Virus record (IMG/VR): IMGVR_UViG_3300036399_001297
Location: 19,005-83,004 of that record
DNA length: 64,000 bases
From: a virus
Direction: 5' to 3' (one strand)
Part shown: in pieces, positions 25,306 to 34,984 of the stretch
Position numbering within the stretch: position 1 is the stretch's first letter
Layout of the letters: the number at the start of each line of letters is the position of its first letter
Position numbers and translations under genes: made by a program
Notes under the pieces: model-generated
What the model was told of the DNA's origin: nothing
Databases searched by the model: none
The model's input: only the letters and a program-made list of their open reading frames with translations

Positions 25306-28300
25306 TTATAAACAATCTTCGCTTATTGAAAATCTTACCAAATCTCTTGGTTTTATTTCACCGTTTGCATCATATTCCCATTTTTGACTATTCGGGTTGA
25401 AATCGTATACAATATCTAGACCATTTCCGGTAATACTATTATTTATTGTAATTATATTTCCCGATAAATCTGTTGTTGTAGTAATAAATCCGCCAGAAAG
25501 CCCACTTAAAATTGTGTTATTGGTTGTTATAGTAACACCCTTAAAATATCCTTGTGGGGTTATTTTACCATAATTTAAATTGTTTATAGGAACACCATAT
25601 CTAGAATTTCTTGCGTTCCTTCTTCTAGAAGCATTTGAACCAGTACTAAACCCAAATCCGCCGCCACCACAACCAGCTAACGAATGCGGACCACCAACAG
25701 GATCGTCTCCCTGTGCTGGTGCTGGATTAGGAGCTTCTGAACTAGGATCATCAGCCATATTCACCCACGCAGCATTATCAGCGGCTCTGGTCATTTGAGG
25801 AGCATCAAATTGATGAGAATGGTCATCAGGAACCTTAGATGAATTAGATGTAAAATTAAAAACCACACCAGCACCATACCCAACAAAATATCCAGTAGGA
25901 ACAGGATGAATACCTATCATCAATAATATTCTATCGTATACTTCTTGGAATATAGTTAGTAATCCTTTAGGGGTAAGCATCAACATTTTTAAAGGATTGT
26001 CACGAACCAATACGTTTTTAATCTTATCAAAAATATTAATACCAGCCGCACCACCTGTATAATATGTTGTTGCGTTTGAGGTTGATTTTGGTGAAGAGTT
26101 GGAGGTAGTTTCAGATCTCATTGTTTTAACCTTGAGATGTTTTACCGATAAAGCACCGTCTAATGTGATAGAACCTTTAACTCCTAAATTTCCTGATACT
26201 GATAGATTTCCGTTCACCCCAACGCTTGGAGCAGTCAGACCTATACCTTTTGCTCCGGTTATATGAACTAAATCGCCGTTTACATTTGTAACGTTTTTAG
26301 ATGTTAAAACTACTGGACCGTCTGTAGAATTTAAATCCAAAAATCCGCCTGTGATAGATATTTTACCGTTTGATTCCATTGAGATACCCGGTGATCCGGC
26401 TATCATTTTAATATCATTTGCGGATCTAAAAAATAAATCTCCAGCAGATGTTTTGTTTGGAATTATATACACAACAGTTGGAACCTTTTCTCCGGTTAGA
26501 TGTAATGGATTTGCTTTAGCCCCTGTACCTTTTTTCATACCAGTTGGTATACAACCACAATCGTCTTTTAATTCTTTTGAACATTTTGCATTGTTCATAT
26601 GTTCACCGCCAGCATCAATACCATAAGAACCTAATACGGTTTGTACATTTGATCCCGCCTTAAAATTCTTTGCGCTTTCGTTTATTTCATTTTGTTTTTG
26701 TGAAAAAGTTTCGGCTGCTTTTTTACTAGCATTTTCCATAGCACTTGCATAAGATTTAACCTTTCCTTTATCACACATACCGCACCCCTCACCACCCGAT
26801 ACGGCCAATGCACTAATTTCGTTTAACATTGGTATAACTATAAAGTTTATTAAAAATTTAGTTACACCCCAATTCCAACAATCCCAAGGTAAAATATTAG
26901 AATATTTTCGTATGGTTCTTAATATTTTTGTAACAAAGTCTGATCTATCATCTGCTAATTTTTGATCACATACAGGACAACTAACATCTTCTCCCCCTTG
27001 AGCTATATCGTTTGCTTGTTGATTTGCTATTTGCTCTACTAGTGCTTGTTCTTTTTTTAACTGATCTGATGCTGCTTTTTGATCTTTTTGAGAGACTCCA
27101 GATGTTACTTCAAGATCACCAACAATTTTAACTTTTCCGTTTGGTGCTGTTATTACTACATCTCCTGACGAACCACCATCAATAAGAGTTCCTTCTTCAT
27201 TACCCTTAATAGAACCACCACTATTACCGGGAGTTTGCAATTCAAATGTCGGACCATTAAGGCGAAGTCCCGCATCCTCAAGATTATTTATGTCAACAAA
27301 TGATTTGCAATAAGGTATCGCACTTCGAGTTCCAGACACCTCAACTCCACTTCTCATACCACCGCCAGCTTGATTGTTAGAATCAACCCATTTATATTCG
27401 GATGTTGAGTCTTCTGTTAAACTTGGCATATTATCTAACGATATTGAATCTTGCGGTAATTCAATTGAATCGTCTATTTGTTTTGCTAATAATACTAATC
27501 CAGCCGCAGGAGAAGATGCTCCTATAGCATATCTTATAGAATCTGGTTCGTATGCAGCAGCAAAATAAACAGGTCTTTGCACATCTCCACCATAGAAGAA
27601 TGCCCATAATTTAGCTCCCATTCTAGGAAAAGAAAAAACTCCATGAGGTCTACCACTATATCCAGCAAAAGCAGATGCGGGGGAAGGAGCATCGTCAACA
27701 GGTTCTGGGATAGGAGAAGGCAATGAATTGTCGGTTGCTGCTACTTGCACAGGTTTAAAATTTGGATCAACCTTAGTAGAAAACCAATTAGAATGTTGTG
27801 ACCATTCATTCGGTCTTCTCATTGGACCAAAATAAGAAGACATACCTCTCCATCCTTGATAATTTTTCTGCCCTGATTCCGCCCTTCCTGCTATATATCC
27901 TGATCCATTTTGACCTCCTTTACTTGTAGGTAAAACCCATGTTTTTGCTACATTAATATAAGCATCCGCCACTTTATTTGGATCTAATACATCCGACCTA
28001 GTTTTCAAACCGTACTGACCAGCTTTAAATTGTCCAGGTCCATAAGATTCTCCACCATCACCCACGGCATAAATATTATGAGTCGATTCTTGTTGTTGCA
28101 GCATCGTAAAATATCTAGCATAAGAAGCAGGAGATCCATCTATACCGAAATCTTTTCCGTCAAGAGGTATATAACCATTTAATGATGAATTTGCAATTTT
28201 TTGTTGCATCACATTATAAAAATTAACAGGATCTATATTTCCTTTTTTATCAACCGATATATTACCAATATTTCCCTGTATAGATTGAAAAGTTTGATCC

Positions 28301-28701
28301 GGTAATTCCACGTCTGATGAATCACCGTTTTTAGTAGACCAAGCGGGAGGATCGGGGGGATTTAGATCTGGCGTTTGAACATCAGGGTTAATTGTTTCTT
28401 GAAAACCTAATGCGGTTTGATTTGTAACGGGATTATAAAATGCACTTGTTCCACCTCCTGCTATTGGTGCAGCACATTCAGACCAAGGAAGAACTGTTCG
28501 CAAATCTTGTATTATATCAGGTGTTAATACACTTGGATCAATATGCCCAAAACTTAAATCTTTTATATTTTTATTTATTTTTTTATAAAGTGTGTTCGAT
28601 ACACCGGGAAAAAATATCTGACATCTTCCTCTATTTTCCGGATCACTTTCTGCTCCTGTTATTACTAGTCCTAAATAATTTCCGTATAATTTTTTTTTCA
28701 T
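25306..28701 (-). CDS. 5: Baseplate central spike with lytic domain (gp5-like)
   Basis: An 1131-residue spike protein. The first OB-fold strands appear at residues 8-35 (GLVITGAESD, GRCQIFFPGV) and 71-80 (LPWSECAAPI). The remaining strands (GVFSFPRMGAKLWAFF, GGDVQRPVYF) are near 354-380. A transglycosylase/lysozyme-like domain lies between, at about 160-310 (FTMLQQQESTHN with candidate Glu205, SYGPGQF), so it seems inserted into the OB fold. A Cys-rich region (CPVCDQKL, CGMCDK, CGC) and beta-helix-like strands (VVITAPNGKVKIVG, SITLDGALSV) follow. It punctures the envelope and cuts peptidoglycan. T4 gp5 has 575 residues. Confidence 0.85.
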   Translation of the reverse strand: MKKKLYGNYLGLVITGAESDPENRGRCQIFFPGVSNTLYKKINKNIKDLSFGHIDPSVLTPDIIQDLRTVLPWSECAAPIAGGGTSAFYNPVTNQTALGFQETINPDVQTPDLNPPDPPAWSTKNGDSSDVELPDQTFQSIQGNIGNISVDKKGNIDPVNFYNVMQQKIANSSLNGYIPLDGKDFGIDGSPASYARYFTMLQQQESTHNIYAVGDGGESYGPGQFKAGQYGLKTRSDVLDPNKVADAYINVAKTWVLPTSKGGQNGSGYIAGRAESGQKNYQGWRGMSSYFGPMRRPNEWSQHSNWFSTKVDPNFKPVQVAATDNSLPSPIPEPVDDAPSPASAFAGYSGRPHGVFSFPRMGAKLWAFFYGGDVQRPVYFAAAYEPDSIRYAIGASSPAAGLVLLAKQIDDSIELPQDSISLDNMPSLTEDSTSEYKWVDSNNQAGGGMRSGVEVSGTRSAIPYCKSFVDINNLEDAGLRLNGPTFELQTPGNSGGSIKGNEEGTLIDGGSSGDVVITAPNGKVKIVGDLEVTSGVSQKDQKAASDQLKKEQALVEQIANQQANDIAQGGEDVSCPVCDQKLADDRSDFVTKILRTIRKYSNILPWDCWNWGVTKFLINFIVIPMLNEISALAVSGGEGCGMCDKGKVKSYASAMENASKKAAETFSQKQNEINESAKNFKAGSNVQTVLGSYGIDAGGEHMNNAKCSKELKDDCGCIPTGMKKGTGAKANPLHLTGEKVPTVVYIIPNKTSAGDLFFRSANDIKMIAGSPGISMESNGKISITGGFLDLNSTDGPVVLTSKNVTNVNGDLVHITGAKGIGLTAPSVGVNGNLSVSGNLGVKGSITLDGALSVKHLKVKTMRSETTSNSSPKSTSNATTYYTGGAAGINIFDKIKNVLVRDNPLKMLMLTPKGLLTIFQEVYDRILLMIGIHPVPTGYFVGYGAGVVFNFTSNSSKVPDDHSHQFDAPQMTRAADNAAWVNMADDPSSEAPNPAPAQGDDPVGGPHSLAGCGGGGFGFSTGSNASRRRNARNSRYGVPINNLNYGKITPQGYFKGVTITTNNTILSGLSGGFITTTTDLSGNIITINNSITGNGLDIVYDFNPNSQKWEYDANGEIKPRDLVRFSISEDCL

Positions 28702-30047
28702 TATTTTTTAACTGGTTCTGCTTTTGGTGCAAAACGGATATCAACTTTTGATAATTGTCCTTTAATCGCTGTTCCGGTTTTGTTTAATTCTTGACCTGTA
28801 ACATTAATAAAATTTTTAATACTCATTTCTAAAGGATTTACCGGATTGTTATTATCATCTACAAATCTACCGTCAGCAGTTTGATGTATATTTGGACCCA
28901 TAGAAGCAGGTTCAGGAACAGATTGACCCAAACCACCAGCAATACCATCTACTCTTCCCACAAAATAGTCTGCCGCTCTTAATGCTGGATATTTACCACC
29001 GTATTTACTGACGAGAGCACCATAAAAATTTCCTTGTAAAGCACTCATAACATAACCATATCCATAATTGTTTAACTGGTCTGTTAAGAAACCATTAGGA
29101 TCTGATCCAACCTGATCTACTAAATCTATTATTTTTTGTATATCGGCTGGAATAAACCCCTTTAATGTTGAAAACGGATTTCTAACTAAATTTGATGCAG
29201 CATTTATATAACTTTGAAAAGTATTTAAATATTGGAAAAAAGATCCCTTACCACCAAACATTGACGCAAAAAATCCAACATCATCTAAAAGGGTTTGAAT
29301 TGCTTCTAAAATTAAACAAATCAAATCTAATGGGATAATTTGCTCGATTATACTAACCAACATTTTTTGAATTTTTGTAACAATACCATTTATATAAGCA
29401 TAGAATTGTTGGATAGCTCGCATTGCTCCTTTATAGATATTAAAAACAATACTTTGAAAAGCTTTCATAACACCTCTTATAGCACCAACAACTCTTTGTA
29501 ATGATCCAGCACCCATAGGAGGCATAGATAGATAAGCTCTACTTTTAATTAATACACAATATTTTTCTACGGTTTCTGTAAATTTTGGATGTATTTTATT
29601 TAGTGCTTGTTCTACTAATGTAGGTGTATTTCGCTTAGATGCCTTTACAGGACTTTCTTGTAACATTTGAGACAAAGAAGCCATTAATCCTTCCGAACCC
29701 GTGTCTTCTAAAGCACCAGATAAACCAGCAGGAGTTTTTTTAAACGCAGCAAATTTTCCATTTTTAGCATTAGTCCATCGAATAAGCCTTTGATATAAAG
29801 ATTTTTTAATCGTAACCTTTCTTAATTTTGTAGCATCTCGATATTCTACAACTGTACTAAAACTATCTACTCCCTTTACTAACATAAAAAGATATGCTTT
29901 ATACATCCACATACGATCTCCGGTTAAACTTTGTAGATTAGCCAATGCTTTTCTACCTTCTTCGGAATTCAATAAATTGCTTTCTTTTTCCAAAGCATTT
30001 ATACCATTAATTTCTTTATATCTCCATCTTGATGTTGCATCCGCCAT
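28701..30047 (-). CDS. Putative baseplate structural protein
   Basis: A 448-residue protein whose stop overlaps the spike start by one base (TAATG), so the two are co-translated. The N-terminal half is helical (GRKALANLQSLTGDRMWMY). The centre has long hydrophobic helices around VVGAIRGVMKAFQSIVFNIY and IIEQIIPLDLICLILEAI that could insert into membrane or pack inside the hub. The C-terminal part is Gly/Asn-rich. No family is recognised. Its neighbour argues for a hub or spike-associated role. A GATAAATA element lies upstream. Confidence 0.65.
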   Translation of the reverse strand: MADATSRWRYKEINGINALEKESNLLNSEEGRKALANLQSLTGDRMWMYKAYLFMLVKGVDSFSTVVEYRDATKLRKVTIKKSLYQRLIRWTNAKNGKFAAFKKTPAGLSGALEDTGSEGLMASLSQMLQESPVKASKRNTPTLVEQALNKIHPKFTETVEKYCVLIKSRAYLSMPPMGAGSLQRVVGAIRGVMKAFQSIVFNIYKGAMRAIQQFYAYINGIVTKIQKMLVSIIEQIIPLDLICLILEAIQTLLDDVGFFASMFGGKGSFFQYLNTFQSYINAASNLVRNPFSTLKGFIPADIQKIIDLVDQVGSDPNGFLTDQLNNYGYGYVMSALQGNFYGALVSKYGGKYPALRAADYFVGRVDGIAGGLGQSVPEPASMGPNIHQTADGRFVDDNNNPVNPLEMSIKNFINVTGQELNKTGTAIKGQLSKVDIRFAPKAEPVKK

Positions 30048-30062
30048 AATAATCTGTTAAAA

Positions 30063-30070
30063 TATTTATC
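30063..30070 (-). promoter_or_regulatory. GATAAATA late-promoter-like element
   Basis: Minus-strand GATAAATATTTTAACAG lies 15 bases before ATG 30047, in the 25-base divergent space shared with the dNMP kinase. Confidence 0.45.
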
Positions 30071-30072
30071 CA

Positions 30073-30678
30073 ATGAGTCAAAATATTAAAGGGTTGATAG
30101 GAATAGCCGGAAATGCTTTTGTAGGAAAGGATTCTTTTTGTAAAGCACTAATTAAAGCATTTGATAAAAAATTTAAGATTAAAGCCGTAAGACGTTCTTT
30201 GGCTGGTGATACGATAAGAAAAAATTTAAAAGAGATTTCTAAAACTCAATTTAATATAGATATAGAAAATCCTACAATAGAAGAAAAAAAATTAATAAGA
30301 CCCTTTATGGTAGAATACGGATTATTAATGAGAAAAATATCAGAAGGTAGGTATTTTATAGAGCAATTTAAAGACTCTGGATATATAGATATTATAACCG
30401 ATATTAGATATACCGAATATCCTAAAGACGAGTTGTACTGGTTAAGAAACGAAAAAAACGGATTTCTTTTATTTTTAGAACGAGATGATATAGAACCCGC
30501 GAATAGTCACGAAGAAAAACACAATAAAATTTTAAGGGTAGAATCAAATTTATATATGAAAATACCAACATTTAAAGAAGATATGGAAAAAAATTTATAT
30601 GTATATGCAGAACGTGTTGTCGAAAAATATATAACTAAATATTTACCATTTTCCGACTGGACAACTTTCGGCCTTTAA
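30073..30678 (+). CDS. Deoxynucleoside monophosphate kinase (gp1-like)
   Basis: Phosphorylates dNMPs to dNDPs for phage DNA synthesis. A 201-residue P-loop kinase: Walker A GIAGNAFVGKDSF, LAGDTIRKNLKE, VEYGLLMRKISEGRYF, IITDIRYTEYP as the Walker-B-like strand, and FLERDDIEPANSHEEKHN as the lid region. The layout follows the dNMP kinase family of T4 gene 1. It is the only plus-strand gene inside the minus-strand late block, and its 3' end overlaps the convergent zinc-ribbon gene by 36 bases. Confidence 0.78.
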   Translation: MSQNIKGLIGIAGNAFVGKDSFCKALIKAFDKKFKIKAVRRSLAGDTIRKNLKEISKTQFNIDIENPTIEEKKLIRPFMVEYGLLMRKISEGRYFIEQFKDSGYIDIITDIRYTEYPKDELYWLRNEKNGFLLFLERDDIEPANSHEEKHNKILRVESNLYMKIPTFKEDMEKNLYVYAERVVEKYITKYLPFSDWTTFGL

Positions 30679-30963
30679 ATATGTTTTAACTGCCATATAA
30701 CATCCACATTTTGAACATCTTTCTTGTTCTTTGATATAAAACTCACAAGAATTGCATATAGACAATCTTCTATTTTTTTCGTCATCCGAAACATTTAAAG
30801 GATTTCCGTCCACTACACTTTGTACATTTCTAACTACGCTTTGCCCCACGTTTTGAACCATTTGTTTAAACGGTGGGAGAGTTTGTTTTTGTATACTTTG
30901 ACCGGAAAGCTCTCTGATTTTTGAGGCTTGTTGTATTTTTCGTTTTAATTCATCTCTATCCAT
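30643..30963 (-). CDS. Zinc-ribbon protein common in T4-like phages
   Basis: A 106-residue protein starting MDRDELKRKIQQ; I use ATG 30963 because the longer frame runs far into the upstream gene. The C-terminal domain reads RRLSICNSCEFYI, RCSKCGCYMAVKTYL and CPVGKW, giving at least five Cys that fit a zinc ribbon seen in many T4-like genomes next to structural genes. Function is unknown. It overlaps the hub gene stop closely and the kinase end by 36 bases. Confidence 0.75.
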   Translation of the reverse strand: MDRDELKRKIQQASKIRELSGQSIQKQTLPPFKQMVQNVGQSVVRNVQSVVDGNPLNVSDDEKNRRLSICNSCEFYIKEQERCSKCGCYMAVKTYLKAESCPVGKW

Positions 30964-30967
30964 AATA

Positions 30968-32671
30968 TTAAAATTTTGTATCTTCTTTTTCCCATATCTT
31001 AGAATGAGCATCAACTTTGGTACTAACAACATTTGAAAAATATGAATTTTGTTTAAATGTATGTACAACTTTAATTATCATCCATTGTCCTAAAAATCTA
31101 TCGCTAAAAGGGTCAGAATCTCCATCACCGGAAATAGAATCTACGAAAATAAATCTTCCCGGTGCTCGTATGGTTAAACCTCTAACCGTAAAAGACAGTG
31201 CTTCATTTAAAAATAAAGCATCTTTAAGCATTTGATTTCTAGCATAAAAAGAAAAAAAATTGTTACTGTTAAATTGATCATCAGTATTAAAATGATTTGA
31301 TAAAAAAACATTATTTATAGCAACGGATTGTTTTTTTGTTTGGTTTAAATTTAACAAAATTTGTGCTCTATCTCGTTTTTCTACAAAATTATAAAGACCA
31401 GCTTCTGCGAGATTTTCCATTTTACTCACAACACTTTCTGCTGTATTATCACCGAACACAATATGAAACTTTCCGGTTCTAAAATCATAAGTGTGAACCG
31501 GACTATTAACTATTTTTTTATCATCCGACGAAACCATAGGAGAATACTGATAGGAAATAATTTTGTTTCCGGTTCCTGAAATAAAGTTAAATATATCATT
31601 ACCATTATCCGCCCATGCTCTTGGAACATAAGGTTTATTTTTATCGCCTATTCTATCACCCGAATCAACCTCATTTAAAAATAATCTTTCGACTTGTTCT
31701 TCTTTAGATTTATAAAACATTTCTCTTAAAGATATAAGTCTCCATTCTTTTTCTTTTTGAACTCTAGAAATCCTTAGAAAAACCGGACCTTCTTCATCGG
31801 TTCCAGCATAAGGTATCATATATTCCAAATCATCCAAGGCATTAGAAATAGCAGGAGATGTGTAAAATATATTATTTCTTGTATCACCAGCAACCCAATT
31901 TCCACCAGTAACATTAAGATCCGCGCAATCGCTTAATTTTTTGGTTGGATCTTTTATACTTCCCCCTTCATAAAATCCTATTTTGATATCTGATTCATCA
32001 GGATTTTTTCCGGCAGTATCTAAAATAGAACGAATGGCAATATTAGCCGGAATCATTCTAGTATTATCAGTAGGCAATTGTGTACTATTAGGATCATTTA
32101 AAAATCCTTTTCCTATAGTTTTAAGAGAATATTCCATACCCTCTTTTGCTGTTGACCATTCTAGATTTTTTTCCGATAAAATCTGATATCTTTCATCACA
32201 AAAATATAATTTTCTTCTTTTTACTTTATTTTCTTTAGTATCTATATCTTCTATATCATATATAACACAATCAAAAGACATCTGCCATTTTTGTTTAAAT
32301 TCATCAGACGTTTTATTAATAGTGCCATCCCATAAAGATACTTTACTATCATCTTTAACTATGGGTAATATATTTATACTCATTTTATTTCTACCATCTG
32401 TTCTAAAAATAAATGGAGCCTTATCGTTATTTTCTTTAGACTTTCTTTCAAAAGTTTCAAAATCATTATTCAATATTAAATATCCCCTGACTGCCCAATC
32501 CATCAAACTTTCTTCTATACATAATGTATCGATAAAAAAGAAACGTACCGGAAGAGGTTCGGTATCCGGTAATTGATTATATAAATATATTTCAATATAA
32601 TATTGTTGATCTCCTATTTGATGTAGAAATCCTTTATCTTTAAAAAAATTATTTGATGAAACATCTATCAT
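30968..32671 (-). CDS. 27: Baseplate hub protein (gp27-like)
   Basis: A 567-residue protein; ATG 32671 overlaps the upstream TGA (ATGA). The beta-rich body includes FFFIDTLCIEESLMDW, YDIEDIDTKENKV and ISYQYSP. The C-terminal quarter has LTIRAPGRFIFVDS, RFLGQWMIIKVVHTF and YFSNVVSTKVDA, the usual end of gp27/gpD-type hub proteins. It probably forms the trimeric ring that joins the gp5 spike to the tail tube. T4 gp27 is shorter (391 residues). The assignment rests on the C-terminal pattern and context. Confidence 0.68.
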   Translation of the reverse strand: MIDVSSNNFFKDKGFLHQIGDQQYYIEIYLYNQLPDTEPLPVRFFFIDTLCIEESLMDWAVRGYLILNNDFETFERKSKENNDKAPFIFRTDGRNKMSINILPIVKDDSKVSLWDGTINKTSDEFKQKWQMSFDCVIYDIEDIDTKENKVKRRKLYFCDERYQILSEKNLEWSTAKEGMEYSLKTIGKGFLNDPNSTQLPTDNTRMIPANIAIRSILDTAGKNPDESDIKIGFYEGGSIKDPTKKLSDCADLNVTGGNWVAGDTRNNIFYTSPAISNALDDLEYMIPYAGTDEEGPVFLRISRVQKEKEWRLISLREMFYKSKEEQVERLFLNEVDSGDRIGDKNKPYVPRAWADNGNDIFNFISGTGNKIISYQYSPMVSSDDKKIVNSPVHTYDFRTGKFHIVFGDNTAESVVSKMENLAEAGLYNFVEKRDRAQILLNLNQTKKQSVAINNVFLSNHFNTDDQFNSNNFFSFYARNQMLKDALFLNEALSFTVRGLTIRAPGRFIFVDSISGDGDSDPFSDRFLGQWMIIKVVHTFKQNSYFSNVVSTKVDAHSKIWEKEDTKF

Positions 32672-33282
32672 AAAACAGTATTGCAAGTAGAGTCATCAAC
32701 ATCTTTTAATAGATTTGCATGAACCTGATTGAATGAAAAAGAAACATTACATATAATTTCTGTTGGATCTTGATGAGATAATTTTACATCTGATAATGAT
32801 GTCGGAAAAGCATGAGTGTATTTAAACCCTATTATTCTATTGTTAAATTCATCTAAAGCGTATGTTGTAACGGTTGTAACAAAATCATACATTGTATTTT
32901 GGACCGCATTAGGACCAGCGGAATCGTCCTTTGTTTTATAATTGAAAACTGGAATACCGGATTTTTGATCATTGAATAAATTTATCCATTTCCACAAAAT
33001 CCAATAATTTTTCCAACCATTATCAATAACAAAAGGAACACTCAATCCAGTATATGCAGGTCTTGATATAGATGAAGCCTTTAAAACCTGTCCACCAAAA
33101 GGAACATCTATCGCAGGAACACTAACAGTAGGAACAGGAGATCCGTAACAAGTATATTGGACCGTATCGGGATGAAAATCGCTTTTTAAAAGATTATCGT
33201 ATTTACCTTTGAAATATTTAGGTAAATCTAAAACCAATAAAAATTTATCATTCCTTGCTCTATTTAATACAGCCTGATTCAT
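32668..33282 (-). CDS. Tail tube-like baseplate protein
   Basis: A 204-residue protein with a tube-fold look: early LLVLDLPKYFKG, VSVPAIDVPFGGQVLKASS, WILWKWINLF, TVTTYALDEFNNRIIGF and late ICNVSFSFNQVHANLL. This strand order and the KYTHAFPTSLSDVKLS segment (polar-to-buried switch with F-P) are typical of gp19-related tube and tube-initiator proteins. Lying next to the hub gene, it may form the first ring between hub and tube. Its exact T4 counterpart is not clear. Confidence 0.6.
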   Translation of the reverse strand: MNQAVLNRARNDKFLLVLDLPKYFKGKYDNLLKSDFHPDTVQYTCYGSPVPTVSVPAIDVPFGGQVLKASSISRPAYTGLSVPFVIDNGWKNYWILWKWINLFNDQKSGIPVFNYKTKDDSAGPNAVQNTMYDFVTTVTTYALDEFNNRIIGFKYTHAFPTSLSDVKLSHQDPTEIICNVSFSFNQVHANLLKDVDDSTCNTVL

Positions 33283-33300
33283 AAAAATACTTAATATGAT

Positions 33301-34983
33301 TTAAAAAAATACCAGAGGATTATAACCGTCTTCGTTTTTTAATTCTTGTTCCTTTTTATCATTAGATCTCCAAATTATTTCTGGACTATGAGATTTGTAT
33401 TCATATTCGTATCTATTTTTTGTAATATTAGGTTCCCATTTAAGTAATTCCGATTGAAATCCTAATCCTTCTGATATAACAGCCGGATCTTCTTTTATTT
33501 TACCTTCGGGTAAATAGGCTAGGGGAGCATTATAAGATATTTCTTTTTTTGTGGTATTAACCGTACCAAATATAATAGGACTCTTTTTAATAAGATCGGA
33601 ATTATCGATAAAAGGAGTCATAAATAATGGTCTTCCTTGATCATCGGTTTGTTTAACATTAAAATATTTTTGTGCTAATGTTGGTTCTAGGATAAATAAA
33701 GCCCATACTAATGACCAAACTCTATCATCTCTATCACTTTCATTTTTTTTAGAAAATGTGTAATTAGGCAGTTGTACAAATTCTGCTATTTCTATTAAAG
33801 TATCGAGATCAAATATTTTAACAGCTTTTAAACTATCTACCCAATAACGGAAATTTGTCATACTCCGATATCTAGTATTCGTATGATTGTATATACCCAA
33901 TCTATTTTCATTATTGTAGTGCTGAGACATCCCCTCAAATTTATAAGTAACCACTGATTCATAATTGTGGGTTCTGGCAACAACATCTAAAACCTGTTGA
34001 CCGTAATTATTGTTTTCGATTAGTATAGGAGGTCTACCCCAATCATTTGCGATACCGATAAGACGTGTACCGAAATGATACGGTGTTATAGTATTGGATG
34101 CAAATATAGCCACCTGTTCTATATTGGTTAAATCTGAAACATCTAAAACTTGAGCTACTGTATTAGTTCTTCCTATCCCCTCACCAACGTCCACCCCTAT
34201 AATATAATGACTTGTTGGTTTTGGTTGTCTATAAATTTTATAAGAACCTTCGTCTGTTGCTAAAATAGGCTCTTTACATAATTTTTTAAGTTCTTCTAAA
34301 TGTTCGGCTGATATAACAGATTTGCCTAACGTATGAAAAGTATTTTCGTGTTCTTGTTGAAATGTATGTAGTGATCCTAATGAAGCTATTTCACTTTTCT
34401 TCCATTCTTCATTACGGTCATCATTTTCACTCCAATGCACTTTTTCCAGTTTCCATCCACTGTCAGGTTTTTGAGCTTCTAAATATAATTGATAAAATTT
34501 ATTTTCTTTATCGGCTCCGTTAGGTGTAGATATTCCAACAATCTGACTTTTTTTAGAAGACGTTATAGTAGGTATAACAGATTTCCATAATTCCTCCATC
34601 AAATCATTTTGTATATGTGCCATTTCATCAATTATGAGGCATTGATGTGATAATATATTATTAGAAATATATTTATGATTATCTACAACTTCTAAAAATT
34701 CATAAACAGGATCATTATTTTCATATTCCTCTTTTTTTATTAAAGAAATATTATTCCAAAAAATATCACCGATTTTAGAATTTTTAGCATATTTCCATTT
34801 TTTTGATGAAATCATAATTTTATGTTTAGGTGTACAGTTTAAAATTTCACCATTAGAAAAGTATAATTTTAACTTTTTATTATTTTTTCCAACAATTAAT
34901 CCTTTAAAATCTTTAAATCCCTCATCGGTTAAAATTTCAAAATCATTATTTTTATAAATTTTGTAATCAGATAAATCGGCCAT
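33301..34983 (-). CDS. 17: Terminase large subunit, intein C-half plus C-extein (nuclease part)
   Basis: Last part of fractured terL. From ATG 34983 the first 114 residues are an intein C-half ending ILSHQ. The C-extein then starts CLIIDEMAHI, the Walker B, and continues with GISTPNGADKENKFYQLY, FQQEHENTFHTLG and the RNase-H-like nuclease: YIIGVDVGEGIG, ILIENNNYGQQVLD and ESDRDDRVWSLVWALFI, with its acidic catalytic residues. The 446-residue extein plus the upstream pieces gives about 635 residues (T4 gp17 has 610). A GTG at 35013 is an alternative start but overlaps the endonuclease gene. Confidence 0.93.
   Translation of the reverse strand: MADLSDYKIYKNNDFEILTDEGFKDFKGLIVGKNNKKLKLYFSNGEILNCTPKHKIMISSKKWKYAKNSKIGDIFWNNISLIKKEEYENNDPVYEFLEVVDNHKYISNNILSHQCLIIDEMAHIQNDLMEELWKSVIPTITSSKKSQIVGISTPNGADKENKFYQLYLEAQKPDSGWKLEKVHWSENDDRNEEWKKSEIASLGSLHTFQQEHENTFHTLGKSVISAEHLEELKKLCKEPILATDEGSYKIYRQPKPTSHYIIGVDVGEGIGRTNTVAQVLDVSDLTNIEQVAIFASNTITPYHFGTRLIGIANDWGRPPILIENNNYGQQVLDVVARTHNYESVVTYKFEGMSQHYNNENRLGIYNHTNTRYRSMTNFRYWVDSLKAVKIFDLDTLIEIAEFVQLPNYTFSKKNESDRDDRVWSLVWALFILEPTLAQKYFNVKQTDDQGRPLFMTPFIDNSDLIKKSPIIFGTVNTTKKEISYNAPLAYLPEGKIKEDPAVISEGLGFQSELLKWEPNITKNRYEYEYKSHSPEIIWRSNDKKEQELKNEDGYNPLVFF
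34642..34983 (-). other. Intein C-half (IntC) of atypically split TerL intein
   Basis: This 114-residue half contains block B (LNCTPKHKIMI), which is in the N-half of ordinary split inteins, then block F (VYEFLEVVDNHKYI) and block G (NILSHQ). The terminal residue is Gln instead of Asn, followed by Cys +1 (34641-34639). The layout resembles the AceL-TerL class. Confidence 0.88.
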
Positions 34984-34984
34984 T

